From assembly GCF_023856365.1 (NCBI RefSeq), contig NC_064556.1, positions 1,254,001 through 1,318,000 on the forward strand: a stretch of 64,000 nucleotides of DNA. Direction: 5' to 3'. This DNA is from Brienomyrus brachyistius (lineage: Eukaryota; Chordata; Actinopteri; Osteoglossiformes; Mormyridae). The first letter of the stretch is position 1. Each line of letters begins with the position of its first letter. The notes beneath the pieces are model-generated. The model saw only the letters and a program-made list of their open reading frames with translations, had not been told where the DNA came from and searched no databases. A program made the translations under genes and the position numbers. Positions 55,034 to 64,000 of this stretch are shown here, one piece after another.

Positions 55034-56233
55034 TCATGACATCCTTGTGTTATAGAATCTAACTGCTGTTGGGATGAATGATCTGCGAAAGCGCTCCTTC
55101 CTGCAGCGAGGGTGTATCAGTCTCTGACTGAAGGAGCTGCTCAGCTCACTCACAGTCTCATGCAGGGGGTGATGAGGGTTGTTCATGATGGATGTCAGCT
55201 TCGCTAACATCCTCCTCTCACCCACCACCTCCACAGTCTCCAGAGGGCATCCCAGCACAGAGCTTGACCTCCGCACTAGTTTGTCAATTTTGCTTCTGTC
55301 CCTTTCCGTGCATCCGTTCCCCCAGGAGACCACTGCATAGAAGAGGGTGGATGCCACCACAGAATCATAGAATGTCCTTAACAGGGTCCTGCATACTCTG
55401 AAGGACCTCAGTCTCCTCAACAGGTAGAGTCGACTCTGGCCCTTCTTATACAGGACGTCCGTATTTGTAGTCCAGTCCAGTTTATTGTTGAGGTGAACAC
55501 CCAGGTACTTGTAAGAGACCACTATCTCAATGACTTTTCCCTGGATGCTCACCGGTGTTGGAGGGGGTGCCTTCCTCCTAAAATCAATGACCATCTCCTT
55601 CGTCTTGCTGGCGTTGATTTGGAGAGCATTGGTCTCACACCAGCCGACAAAGTCACTGATGACCCCCCTGTATTCATGATCGGTCCTGTCTGATACGCAA
55701 CCGATGATGGCCGTATCATCCGAGAACTTTTGTAGGTGGCACAGGTCCGAATTATAACGGAAGTCAGAAGTGAACAGGCTGAACAGGAAGGGTGAGAGAA
55801 CCGTGCCCTGCGGCGCGCCTGTGCTGCAGATAACCGTCTCGGACACACAGTTGTGGAGCCTCACATACTGCGGTCTGTTGGTTAGGTAGTCGATGGTCCA
55901 TGCAGTCAGCTGCTTGCCTACACCGGCTTCCTCCAGCTTCCCTCTCAGTAGTGCAGGCTGGATAGTGTTGAAAGCACTGGAGAAGTCAAAAAACATGACT
56001 CTCACAGTGCTCCCTGCCTGCTCTAGGTGTGAGAGGGTTCGTTGCAACATGTAGATGACAGCATCATCCACCCCGATTCCAGAACGGTATGCGAACTGCA
56101 GGGGGTCAATTGCTGAGCTCACCAGTGGGCGAAGGTGGTGCAGGATGAGCCTCTCCAAGGTCTTCATCAAATGAGAAGTCAAGGCCACCAGTCTAAAATG
56201 GTTAGGCTCCTTGGGGTGTGCAATTTTCGGCAC
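55034..56233 (-). CDS. LINE reverse transcriptase fragment, 399 codons
   Basis: An uninterrupted frame encodes fingers/palm motifs: HFRLVALTSHLMKTLERLI, FFDFSSAFNTIQP, STGAPQGTVLSPFLF and the catalytic KFSDDTAI, then the thumb (YLGVHLNNKLDW) and a C-terminal region ending in FYNTRMS. The sequence type is the fish L2/CR1-like group. The enzyme would make cDNA by target-primed reverse transcription, but this copy lacks the endonuclease and its own N-terminus, which lies beyond the insertion. The absence of stops over 1.2 kb suggests recent activity of the family. Confidence 0.88.
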   Translation of the reverse strand: MPKIAHPKEPNHFRLVALTSHLMKTLERLILHHLRPLVSSAIDPLQFAYRSGIGVDDAVIYMLQRTLSHLEQAGSTVRVMFFDFSSAFNTIQPALLRGKLEEAGVGKQLTAWTIDYLTNRPQYVRLHNCVSETVICSTGAPQGTVLSPFLFSLFTSDFRYNSDLCHLQKFSDDTAIIGCVSDRTDHEYRGVISDFVGWCETNALQINASKTKEMVIDFRRKAPPPTPVSIQGKVIEIVVSYKYLGVHLNNKLDWTTNTDVLYKKGQSRLYLLRRLRSFRVCRTLLRTFYDSVVASTLFYAVVSWGNGCTERDRSKIDKLVRRSSSVLGCPLETVEVVGERRMLAKLTSIMNNPHHPLHETVSELSSSFSQRLIHPRCRKERFRRSFIPTAVRFYNTRMS

Positions 56234-56247
56234 CGGGATTATTCTGC

Positions 56248-56768
56248 CCTTCTCTTGTTGCTTTATTGGGTTTCTTTGGGTGGTGCATTTCTCAGTTTTC
56301 CCACTAGGGGGGAGTATTACCCTTTGAGTTTTGTAGTTTCTTCTTTAGTTATTTTTTTGTGTGCGAAAATGCCGGGAGGAGCAAACAAGCTTCACAACTT
56401 TAAGCCTAGTTTTACATTGTTGGGGAGTTCGTTGAGCCATAATCTGTATGTAATCAATGTGTAGCTTTATTTTCTGTAAGATTTGTTACTTTCTTATTAC
56501 TTATGAGGTTATTTGAATTTATAAGAAAAAATGTTTATGGTGAATGTAAAGCGGATGAAAAGCTACGTTGCTAACTACTGTTTTTGGGTACAAAATAAGC
56601 CGATGCTGATGCTTATGTATTATTTTACTGTATGTTCACAGTCTTACAAATTAAAAGAGTAGAAACGGTCTTCAGTTAGAGACACAAAGACAAAGCGACG
56701 TGTCCTGTCGTTCCTGGAACCATCTCCTTTATGTTTAGCTCGCTGCATAGGTTGAATAGCCATACATT
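56248..56768. other. ~520-bp insertion inside the LINE
   Basis: LINE coding on both sides (WKTSCVIPL upstream, IIPVPKIAHP downstream) shows that this block is inserted. It is AT-rich with no recognisable ORF or ends. A solo LTR or an unknown non-autonomous element is possible. Confidence 0.55.
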
Positions 56769-57130
56769 TAACTGAGGGCAGCAGAGGGATGACACAGGAT
56801 GTCTTCCACAGTTCAGGAATCCTCTCCAAAGTCAGGCTCAGGTTGAAGATATGCTGGACCACCTGACAGAGCTGGTCAGCACAGTCCCTGAGCAGTCTGG
56901 CACAGATTCCGTCAGGACCAGCTACCTTCCTTGTCTTCATCCTCTTGAGCTGGCACCTCACCTCGACTGTGCCACAGTGATCGACTGTGAGGCAGATGTC
57001 AGGCTGGGCTGCGTTGGGGGATGGGGCCGGCTCACATGTGGGTAGATATGTGGATGGGGGTGGAACTGGGTGGTGGTGTGAGGAGAGCTCAGGTAACAAT
57101 GGGATTTCACCAGGACGGAGGGGGGACAGC
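56769..57130 (-). pseudogene. LINE ORF2, part upstream of the insertion
   Basis: The minus-strand frame holds RKVAGPDGICARLLRDCADQ, FNLSLTLERIPELWKTSC and the RT entry region that should precede the 399-codon part. It ends at the insertion. Confidence 0.75.
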
Positions 57131-57565
57131 ATAACAAGGGGAGTAGATGGAAGCTGGGGGGTGGGGGAGGTGGTTGATGGCCTGAAAATGTGTCATGAAA
57201 TGGTGGGGACATGTGGACCCCATTGAGGTGCCCTTGCTGTGCAGCCCACACCGTGGGTGTGATGTGGGCGGGACACTGAGGACCCCATTTCCATTCCACT
57301 GGGACCCACATTGGGCCCACAGTCTATGGAGGGTTCACTGCGTCTCAGCAATTACAACACTGTATAATCTGTGACGGCAGTTACCGTCACGCAGCCCAAT
57401 TGTCACGGATTTACAGAGGGACCACACTGAACACAATATATTTCACGTGCAGTATTTTGCACATTCAGTAAGTATTAAGTAAACATGACCTTAAGTAACT
57501 TCTACTCAGTAGTGCTGCAGTTAAACTTACTTATAAAATGCTTGTGCAAAAAAAGGGGGGGGGGG
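57131..57565. other. Intergenic, nothing recognised
   Basis: GT-rich start, then AT-rich. No feature was supported. A G-run at 57555-57570 precedes the next SINE. Confidence 0.4.
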
Positions 57566-57570
57566 GGGGG

Positions 57571-57695
57571 CAGCTCGTGGCTCTGCAGACTGCGCCTCTG
57601 GGCCGGTGATCAGAAGGTCGCCGGTTTGTCTCCAGCCACAGCAGAACAGTCACATGTCTGTAAACACTTGAGCAAACCTTAACTGCCATCTGGAC
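57571..57695 (+). repeat. tRNA-derived SINE fragment
   Basis: gctcgtggctctgcagactg (box A region), gaaggtcgccggtttgtctc (box B region) and agccacagcagaacagtcac form a typical fish tRNA-SINE head. Confidence 0.65.
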
Positions 57696-58019
57696 AGGAA
57701 CCTGCATCAGGCTTAAAGACGTTTGCATTGTGTCTTGTACCATTTTGGACATATTAATTGCTAAACTTGGGTTTACTTTACTCATAAAAAAAGATACGTT
57801 TACCGAAAAAGTGAGTGCAAAAATGTTGCGTTGATATATCTGAGAAAATTCTATAGAATGGTATTGTAAAAGTAGGTAGAATATAGCTTTATTTAAAATA
57901 TTTCCCAAAAATTGGGTATACTTTAGCCAAATAAGCGACTTCAGATTGTTGCGTTATTTTATCTGAGTAAATTCTATAAGTTACTGTTTTCCGTGTGAAA
58001 AAGACAGCAGCTGTGGCAC

Positions 58020-58130
58020 GGCAACAAGTGTGAATAGTGAATCGTGATTAAGATTGTATGTTAATGATGTAAATTTCACTGCAGTTCGGCTTCTTACATG
58101 AACAAATATAACGTGGAACGTGCCCTATGA
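58020..58130 (+). repeat. ~120-bp dispersed repeat, copy 2
   Basis: Same family as 47945-48075 and 61205-61318. Confidence 0.8.
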
Positions 58131-58150
58131 TGGAAATATTTGTCCCCTTA

Positions 58151-58849
58151 AGGCAGAAATACACTTGCTGTGAGCTACATATGCGTATCGGTACACAGTT
58201 GCGTTGTTAACGTTTGTGCTGATATACTTGCGTCCTTACTGTGCGTCGCAATCTGTAGTGTGTACTCCTTACCACCAGGGATCAGTGTCGAGGCCGCAAA
58301 CCAAATAAATGAATGAATACCTGTATCTTAAAATCATCATCTGTTATTGCGAACAAATGTCTTCACTTCAAGAACTTCATTATACTGAGAGGGCACCAGA
58401 GAAGAAAACGCAAATCGCGGAGATGGTACATTCGACCAATTAATAGATCTCGTCAGCAAAATGAGAAATACTTTTCTCTGGTTTTGCCAATGAGAAACAT
58501 TGACGAGGAAAAACACCACCAGGATCACCGCTTCGTTTTGCGGCAAACTTTTTTTCCGCTCTCGAACATACCGGTCTCGCACTTGTCGCCACTTGTTTTT
58601 ACAAATTTCCGAATTAATATTCAGGATGTTTGAAATCTCTTGCCAAGTATTATTACATGCTATTTTGTCACTGTAGAGAGGTTCTGTCACGTCATATAAA
58701 TTAGGATAATTGCGGACTTGCTCAATCAACAGGTCCCCCAATTTTTGAATACGTGCACAAAAACCGACGCCAAGAAAGCAGGATACGGACCGCGGCTGTA
58801 CGTACGTACGTACATACGTACGTAGTTAACAGCAAGTATATTTCTGCCT
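58151..58849 (+). mobile_element. PIF/Harbinger-like short element, 699 bp
   Basis: Its terminal inverted repeats are aggcagaaatacacttgctg and the reverse cagcaagtatatttctgcct. The 3-bp duplication tta is at 58148-58150 and 58850-58852, the usual Harbinger target. It holds only the MADF-type gene fragment and a (CGTA)n tract at 58798-58825. Confidence 0.85.
58337..58741 (-). CDS. MADF (Myb/SANT-like) domain ORF of the Harbinger-like element
   Basis: The 134-codon frame begins MGDLLIEQVRNYPNLYD. It shows the MADF pattern of three conserved tryptophan/aromatic helices: YPNLYD, NNTWQEISNILN and CKNKWRQVRDRYVRERKK. Harbinger transposons carry such a DNA-binding partner gene beside the transposase. 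Only the first ~66 residues look conserved. The rest (LVVFFLVNVSHWQ) is probably intron or UTR read through. The transposase is absent. Confidence 0.7.
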   Translation of the reverse strand: MGDLLIEQVRNYPNLYDVTEPLYSDKIACNNTWQEISNILNINSEICKNKWRQVRDRYVRERKKSLPQNEAVILVVFFLVNVSHWQNQRKVFLILLTRSINWSNVPSPRFAFSSLVPSQYNEVLEVKTFVRNNR

Positions 58850-58852
58850 TTA

Positions 58853-61204
58853 CTCTTATTGTTACTGTGCTGCGCCACGGACCACTTCCACCTTTTGGGA
58901 CGAAGCTGCTCGCTTTCTGTTTGTAAATGAAAGCGAAAGAGTCACCATCTTAGCAAGAAACACGAATAAGATTCCGGGGTGATAATTGACATTGCAAGGT
59001 AAGATTATAGTCAGCAGATACAACTAATAATAAAATAATCATATTTAACCAGCGGCGTAGGCAGAATATTTTGATTGGGGTGGCTGTTGGGGGGACACGC
59101 ATATATTTATGGGGGCGGGCGCACCGCACCGTGTCTGTTCTGCGCTTCTGCTTAGAAAATAAAATAATCCAAATTTCGTTTATTATTATTTTAATGTGCG
59201 GTGGCCGCCCCTTAAATCTGCCCCTGTTTAATACACATGCTGGGATTTAATACTTCTCAGAATAATTAGACGTTTAATGTAATTCGATACGCTGTAAATA
59301 ATCGCCTGGAGTAAACGTGCGTTATGGAATATTTTGTCGAATGTTAAGTGAATTAAGACGTTTATATAGAATGATATTTAATAAGCATGATTATGAGTCC
59401 GCCTTCTATACAGTGCTGCCTAAACGTGGAGCGTGTGACACTACGGGAATAAACTAGATAAGACTTTGATGTTGTATGGCGTTTTCCTAAAAACATCTGG
59501 CGATAACCACCATTTTTCTGCAGCCCCAGGTTCCACAGTTTATTTGTGAGCTGCGTCACTCAGTCGCTCAGGCAGCCATTTTAAAGCTTAGGCTCGGATC
59601 GGGAAGCACGAGGCCACAGACGCCCCTCTCAAGCCCCACCCCCTTAGGCCTCGAGACTCACGCATGCACAAAGTAGAATAAAATAAGAGAATAACATTAT
59701 CATCATGTAACGTTACTGCTTCAGTCCTGTTTTAATCCTGATTTAAATACATTTCATGTATGCAGAATGAATGACGCAATAGATAATGCGGTAGATGTTT
59801 CCAAATCATTATAACATCGAGGATGTTACAACTAAATTAATATCCAGAATGCTTCAAATTTAAAAGTGATCAATAAATATCTATGCACGACTTTGATAAG
59901 TTATCGTAGACAACTGCTGATGTCAGTAAAAATGTTATTTGCGTTTTGTTGTGTGAATTTTTATGCATAAACAGTAAAACTTTAAACAGGGATAAAATAA
60001 AAATGAAGATATTAGACGTTTATATTTATAATACACTGACAATCATGAAACACAGATCGTGCACAAATATATGCGGAGGACTTCTTATTCCAAGCAGGTT
60101 AAACAGATAAACTACACTTTGAAAACTCGCGAAACGGGGGAACACGATTCTGTGTTCTCTGCGCATGCGTCAACCCAACGGGAAGAGGCCTGGGAAGGGT
60201 GGCTGCAATCCTGAGTTACTGGGCGGTGGGGGGGCTAGGATCTGTATTTAATCGGTGATTTACGGAAAAGCAGCTCAGCTAATTAGATGGTATATGGAGC
60301 CTGTAAGCGCCACGAACAGCGTGGAAAAGTAAACCGTGCGCACATTGTAGGGATTTGAAATCAATTTAGTATTTTGTGGGCACGTTAAACTAATTGTGTG
60401 TATGATGTAGTACATTGTGTGCATGAAAAAAAACCCATCCGTGACTGTCCGTGGCGCTTCGGGACTCCGTAAGTAAAACACTGTCGGAACGAGTTTGCAT
60501 GTGCTCGAATACTAGGGTTCTGCGGTAATAAATGTATTTGCTCACATCTTTGTAATAAGGCACAATATGTCTTATATTCAAACTTGAGAATGTTATTCCA
60601 TATCTGACAAGTAGCCACACAAAGTTGCATTCAATTACATGGCGGAAATTAGGGATTATGGTAATTCAAACCTGTGTTTTGTGGATGGTAATTAAAATAC
60701 CTGTATATACCACTGAGCCGGTACCTGTATAATAATGCTTAATATGTCTCCCATTCAAGCTTGGCCTTATTCTGTTAGACCTGCCACATGTACACAAAGT
60801 TCAAAATAATTTTTGGTAGAAATGAGGCGGGGAATATATTGTTGTCATTCCAACAGCGTCTAGTTTAATGTAAACATGTTGATTATTAGATGTTGTATGT
60901 GTCTATTTACCCTTCATGTTCACCGAGGCCTCAGCATGAATCAAATCGTATTGGGTGTTACGGTGAAAGTTGGTAGACTTCACCTTTATTTATTTAAAAT
61001 ATTTCCTAAAATTAAGTATACTTTACTAATAAAGAGGTACAACTAACGGGTAGCGCGGCTGGCAAATAAAGGGGCCAGCGTGATAAGGGACGCTATCCCG
61101 CGTATCCCCAGGACTTTTAAAGGGGCCACGCCCATCTTACCGGCCCATGACCTGCCTGTCCCTTCCATGTACATAGAATGATCTGCCTAAAGCAGCTGTA
61201 GCAT
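58853..61204. other. Intergenic, no gene seen
   Basis: AT-rich with GC-rich patches. gggtagcgcggctggcaaat near 61050 and stretches similar to 57880-57940 near 60990-61030 (tatttaaaatatttcc) suggest old dispersed repeats. No exon or RNA gene was recognised. Confidence 0.45.
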
Positions 61205-61318
61205 GACAGGTGTGAATAGTGAATCGTGACTAAGCTTGTGTGTTACTGATTTAAGCGTGTTAACGATTTAAATTTCACTGCAGGCCTCTTACATGAACAA
61301 ATATAATGTCAAATGTGA
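61205..61318 (+). repeat. ~120-bp dispersed repeat, copy 3
   Basis: Same family as 47945-48075 (reversed) and 58020-58130. Confidence 0.8.
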
Positions 61319-61549
61319 GAACAACAGCCAAGTTTGGTGACAGAGGCTGTTACAGTGATAACTAAACCTTTCATACAGGAATATTAATGTTAGACAGTTT
61401 TATTTGACATTAAAGCTAAACGTCTGTTTGCATGAAGAGCTTCACAGCTGGTTAAGCAGAAGTCTGATCAACTGAAGATTTAATGTGATGCTCACATTAC
61501 ATGAATTATATTTATATAATGAGGGTTTGTTTCCTCTCTCCGTCCACAG

Positions 61550-61663
61550 TGCCCTGATGGAGAGAGCAGGCTCACCTGCACCCAGCCGTGTTTCCATGAA
61601 GAGTGACGCGTCAATGGAGCAACCAATCAAATTCAGAAAGGGGCCTTTATGTAAAGTTCAGGG
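61550..61663 (+). CDS. NLR gene B, N-terminal short-repeat exon 1
   Basis: It is the first of seven 114-bp exons in 328-bp units. It has the ATG at 61556 (MERAGSPAPSRVSMKSD), which may be the start of the protein. Its donor is ggggtaaat. The block encodes SMKSDASMEQPIKF and ends VQG. Confidence 0.7.
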
Positions 61664-61877
61664 GTAAATGTGCATTTAAACAAACACTGTTTAAAATACT
61701 CAGACTCACAGTCAAGCTATGAGGATAAAAGTTTTTCAAATAATGCATCTTTTTTAATTTGCACAAATCCTCTCATCTTTGGCACTTTACTGAAAATTTA
61801 CTGTAGATTTAATGTGATGTTGCATTACATAAATTATATTTATATAATGAGGATTTGTTTCCTCTCCTTGCCCACAG

Positions 61878-61991
61878 TGTCCCGATTGTTGTAAGTGAGC
61901 CTGTTCTCTCCAGCTGTGTTTCCATGAAGAGTGACGCGTCAATGGAGCAACCAATCAAATTCAGAAAGGGGCCTTTATGTAAAGTTCAGGG
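61878..61991 (+). CDS. NLR gene B, short-repeat exon 2
   Basis: It is 114 bp after cccacag. It reads VPIVVSEPVLSSCVSMKSD and has no upstream ATG, unlike exon 1. Symmetrical phase. Confidence 0.65.
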
Positions 61992-62205
61992 GTAAATGTG
62001 CATTTAAACAAACACTGTTTAAAATACTCAGACTCACAGTCAAGCTATGAGGATAAAAGTTTTTCAAATAATGCATCTTTTTTAACTTGCACAAATCCTC
62101 TCATCTTTGGCACTTTACTGAAAATTTACTGTAGATTTAATGTGATGTTGCATTACATAAATTATATTTATATAATGAGGATTTGTTTCCTCTCCTTGCC
62201 CACAG

Positions 62206-62319
62206 TGTCCCGATTGTTGTAAGTGAGCCTGTTCTCTCCAGCTGTGTTTCCATGAAGAGTGACGCGTCAATGGAGCAACCAATCAAATTCAGAAAGGGAC
62301 CTTTATGTAAAGATCAGAG
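62206..62319 (+). CDS. NLR gene B, short-repeat exon 3
   Basis: The same 114-bp exon with a 328-bp period. It ends PLCKDQR, so it keeps the ancestral Gln-Arg end. Confidence 0.65.
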
Positions 62320-62533
62320 GTAAATGTGCATTTAAACAAACACTGTTTAAAATACTCAGACTCACAGTCAAGCTATGAGGATAAAAGTTTTTCAAATAAT
62401 GCATCTTTTTTAACTTGCACAAATCCTCTCATCTTTGGCACTTTACTGAAAATTTACTGTAGATTTAATGTGATGTTGCATTACATAAATTATATTTATA
62501 TAATGAGGATTTGTTTCCTCTCCTTGCCCACAG

Positions 62534-62647
62534 TGTCCCGATTCTTGTAAGTGAGCCTGTTCTCTCCAGCTGTTTTTCCATGAAGAGTGACGCGTCAATG
62601 GAGCAACCAATCAAATTCAGAAAGGGACCTTTATGTAAAGATCAGAG
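62534..62647 (+). CDS. NLR gene B, short-repeat exon 4
   Basis: A near copy of exon 3, with attcttgtaag and ctgtttttcc variants. Confidence 0.65.
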
Positions 62648-62861
62648 GTAAATGTGCATTTAAACAAACACTGTTTAAAATACTCAGACTCACAGTCAAG
62701 CTATGAGGATAAAAGTTTTTCAAATAATGCATCTTTTTTAACTTGCACAAATCCTCTCATCTTTGGCACTTTACTGAAAATTTACTGTAGATTTAATGTG
62801 ATGTTGCATTACATAAATTATATTTATATAATGAGAGTTTGTTTCCTCTCCTTGCCCACAG

Positions 62862-62975
62862 TGTCCCGATTGTTGTAAGTGAGCCTGTTCTCTCCAGCTG
62901 TGTTTCCATGAAGAGTGACGCGTCAATGGAGCAACCAATCAAATTCAGAAAGGGGCCTTTATGTAAAGTTCAGGG
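62862..62975 (+). CDS. NLR gene B, short-repeat exon 5
   Basis: A copy with the VQG-type end, like exons 1 and 2. Confidence 0.65.
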
Positions 62976-63189
62976 GTAAATGTGCATTTAAACAAACACT
63001 GTTTAAAATACTCAGACTCACAGTCAAGCTATGAGGATAAAAGTTTTTCAAATAATGCATCTTTTTTAACTTGCACAAATCCTCTCATCTTTGGCACTTT
63101 ACTGAAAATTTACTGTAGATTTAATGTGATGTTGCATTACATGAATTATATTTATATAATGAGGGTTTGTTTCCTCTCCTTGCCCACAG

Positions 63190-63303
63190 TGTCCCGATTG
63201 TTGTAAGTGAGCCTGTTCTCTCCAGCTGTGTTTCCATGAAGAGTGACGCGTCAATGGAGCAACCAATCAAATTCAGAAAGGGACCTTTATGTAAAGATCA
63301 GAG
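63190..63303 (+). CDS. NLR gene B, short-repeat exon 6
   Basis: A copy with the DQR-type end. Confidence 0.65.
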
Positions 63304-63517
63304 GTAAATGTGCATTTAAACAAACACTGTTTAAAATACTCAGACTCACAGTCAAGCTATGAGGATAAAAGTTTTTCAAATAATGCATCTTTTTTAACTT
63401 GCACAAATCCTCTCATCTTTGGCACTTTACTGAAAATTTACTGTAGATTTAATGTGATGTTGCATTACATGAATTACATTTATATAATGAGGGTTTGTTT
63501 CCTCTCTTTGCCCACAG

Positions 63518-63631
63518 TGTCCTGATGGAGAGAGCAGGCTCACCTGCACCCAGCCGTGTTTCCATGAAGAGTGACAAGTCAGTGGAGCCCCCACTCAGAT
63601 TCAGAGAGGGACTTATTCCTACAGATCAGAG
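63518..63631 (+). CDS. NLR gene B, short-repeat exon 7
   Basis: It returns to the gene A type (MERAGSPAPSRVSMKSDKSVEPPLRF, split here as SPAPSRVSMKSD and SVEPPLRF) and ends DQR. The following intron matches 451-830 of gene A to the window edge. The NACHT and later exons should lie beyond the window. Confidence 0.7.
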
Positions 63632-64000
63632 GTAAATGTGCATTTAAACAAACACTGTTTAAAACAACCAGACTCTCAGTCAAGCTGTGAGAATAAAAGC
63701 TTTTCAAAGAATGCATCTTTTTTAACTTTCATACATCCTATTGTCTTTAAAAAATTTAAACAGCTTTGCTGGTGTTCCATATAAACTTCATCTCAGGTAA
63801 AAGGATTAGGATTAATGTAAAGACTGACTTCCTGTGAGCTGGAATTAGAAGTTACTTAATTGAAAGATAAATTTAAAATGTATATTCACAGCATACAGCT
63901 GGAAAAGCAGGCTGACCTGTACACTGCTGATATCCATTAAGAAAGACGGAACAAATAACTTCTTCTGGGATGGATGTTTCTGTTTCAGTAAAGAATAAAT

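Larger units (their letters stand above)
54511..57130 (-). mobile_element. L2/CR1-like LINE, 5' truncated, with insertion
   Basis: Read on the minus strand, it has a 5' piece (57130-56770), an unrelated ~520-bp insertion, the reverse-transcriptase ORF (56233-55034), a 3' UTR, and a 3' tail of 5-bp repeats (aagat)n on the + strand at 54511-54548. Short tandem tails of this kind are usual for L2/CR1-clade LINEs. The endonuclease domain is missing. Confidence 0.8.
61550..63631 (+). repeat. 328-bp tandem exon-intron units, six full periods
   Basis: Exon starts at 61550, 61878, 62206, 62534, 62862, 63190 and 63518 are exactly 328 bp apart. Intron sequence is almost invariant, including gtgcatttaaacaaacactg. 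Confidence 0.95.

Noticed and set aside
55549..55848. 99-codon minus-strand ORF within the LINE
   Set aside because: It is a shifted-frame shadow of the reverse transcriptase.
61670..63525. Repeated 71-74-codon ORFs, one per 328-bp unit
   Set aside because: They run from the donor through the intron into the next exon in the wrong frame. Their conservation reflects recent tandem duplication.

Overview
The window is vertebrate, most likely teleost, genomic DNA. It has spliced genes with GT-AG introns, fish-type NLRC3-like NLR genes (FISNA-NACHT, 174-bp LRR exons, terminal PRY-SPRY/B30.2), tRNA-derived SINEs, an L2/CR1-like LINE, and hAT, Harbinger, Tc1-like and Polinton/Maverick DNA elements. 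No prokaryotic features were seen. Two tandem NLR genes on the + strand frame the window. Gene A runs from N-terminal short exons near position 65 to a B30.2 exon ending at 41908. Gene B begins with an array of seven 114-bp exons at 61550-63631 and leaves the window. The first 800 bases and the last 500 bases are near copies, so this is one step of a tandem NLR array.

The first long intron of gene A (about 451-27545) has been a landing site for mobile DNA. A 4.19-kb element with hAT-like ends and a perfect 8-bp target duplication lies at 2402-6589. It carries a decayed non-transposase gene whose product resembles a PIN/FEN-like nuclease with a Cys-rich tail. A 15.35-kb Polinton lies at 6921-22273 with a perfect 6-bp target duplication (tgtaag) and terminal inverted repeats of about 1.07 kb. 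An uninterrupted paralogue of its target region is present in inverse orientation at 44405-45450. A 65-bp satellite array (24434-26650) fills the rest of the intron.

In the Polinton, the left half is read rightwards: a four-exon acidic gene, protein-primed type DNA polymerase B, the packaging ATPase, a small basic/hydrophobic protein and a virion-like conserved protein. The right half is read leftwards: an unknown gene, a chromodomain integrase, minor capsid protein, a basic membrane-active-type protein, major capsid protein and an adenain-like protease. The two sets converge at 15480-15540. This is a virus-like gene set for replication, integration, particle assembly, genome packaging and maturation. 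DNA polymerase, major capsid and one unknown gene each have a single in-frame TGA, so this copy looks young but inactivated. Its right end carries a fold-back inverted duplication and a 41-bp insert copied from 2.1 kb downstream.

Between the two NLR genes (41909-61549) I see no host gene. The stretch holds minisatellites, SINEs, a B30.2 tail fragment, a Tc1-like relic whose transposase codons expanded into in-frame minisatellites, an L2-like LINE with an intact 399-codon reverse-transcriptase segment, and a short Harbinger element with a MADF-domain ORF.
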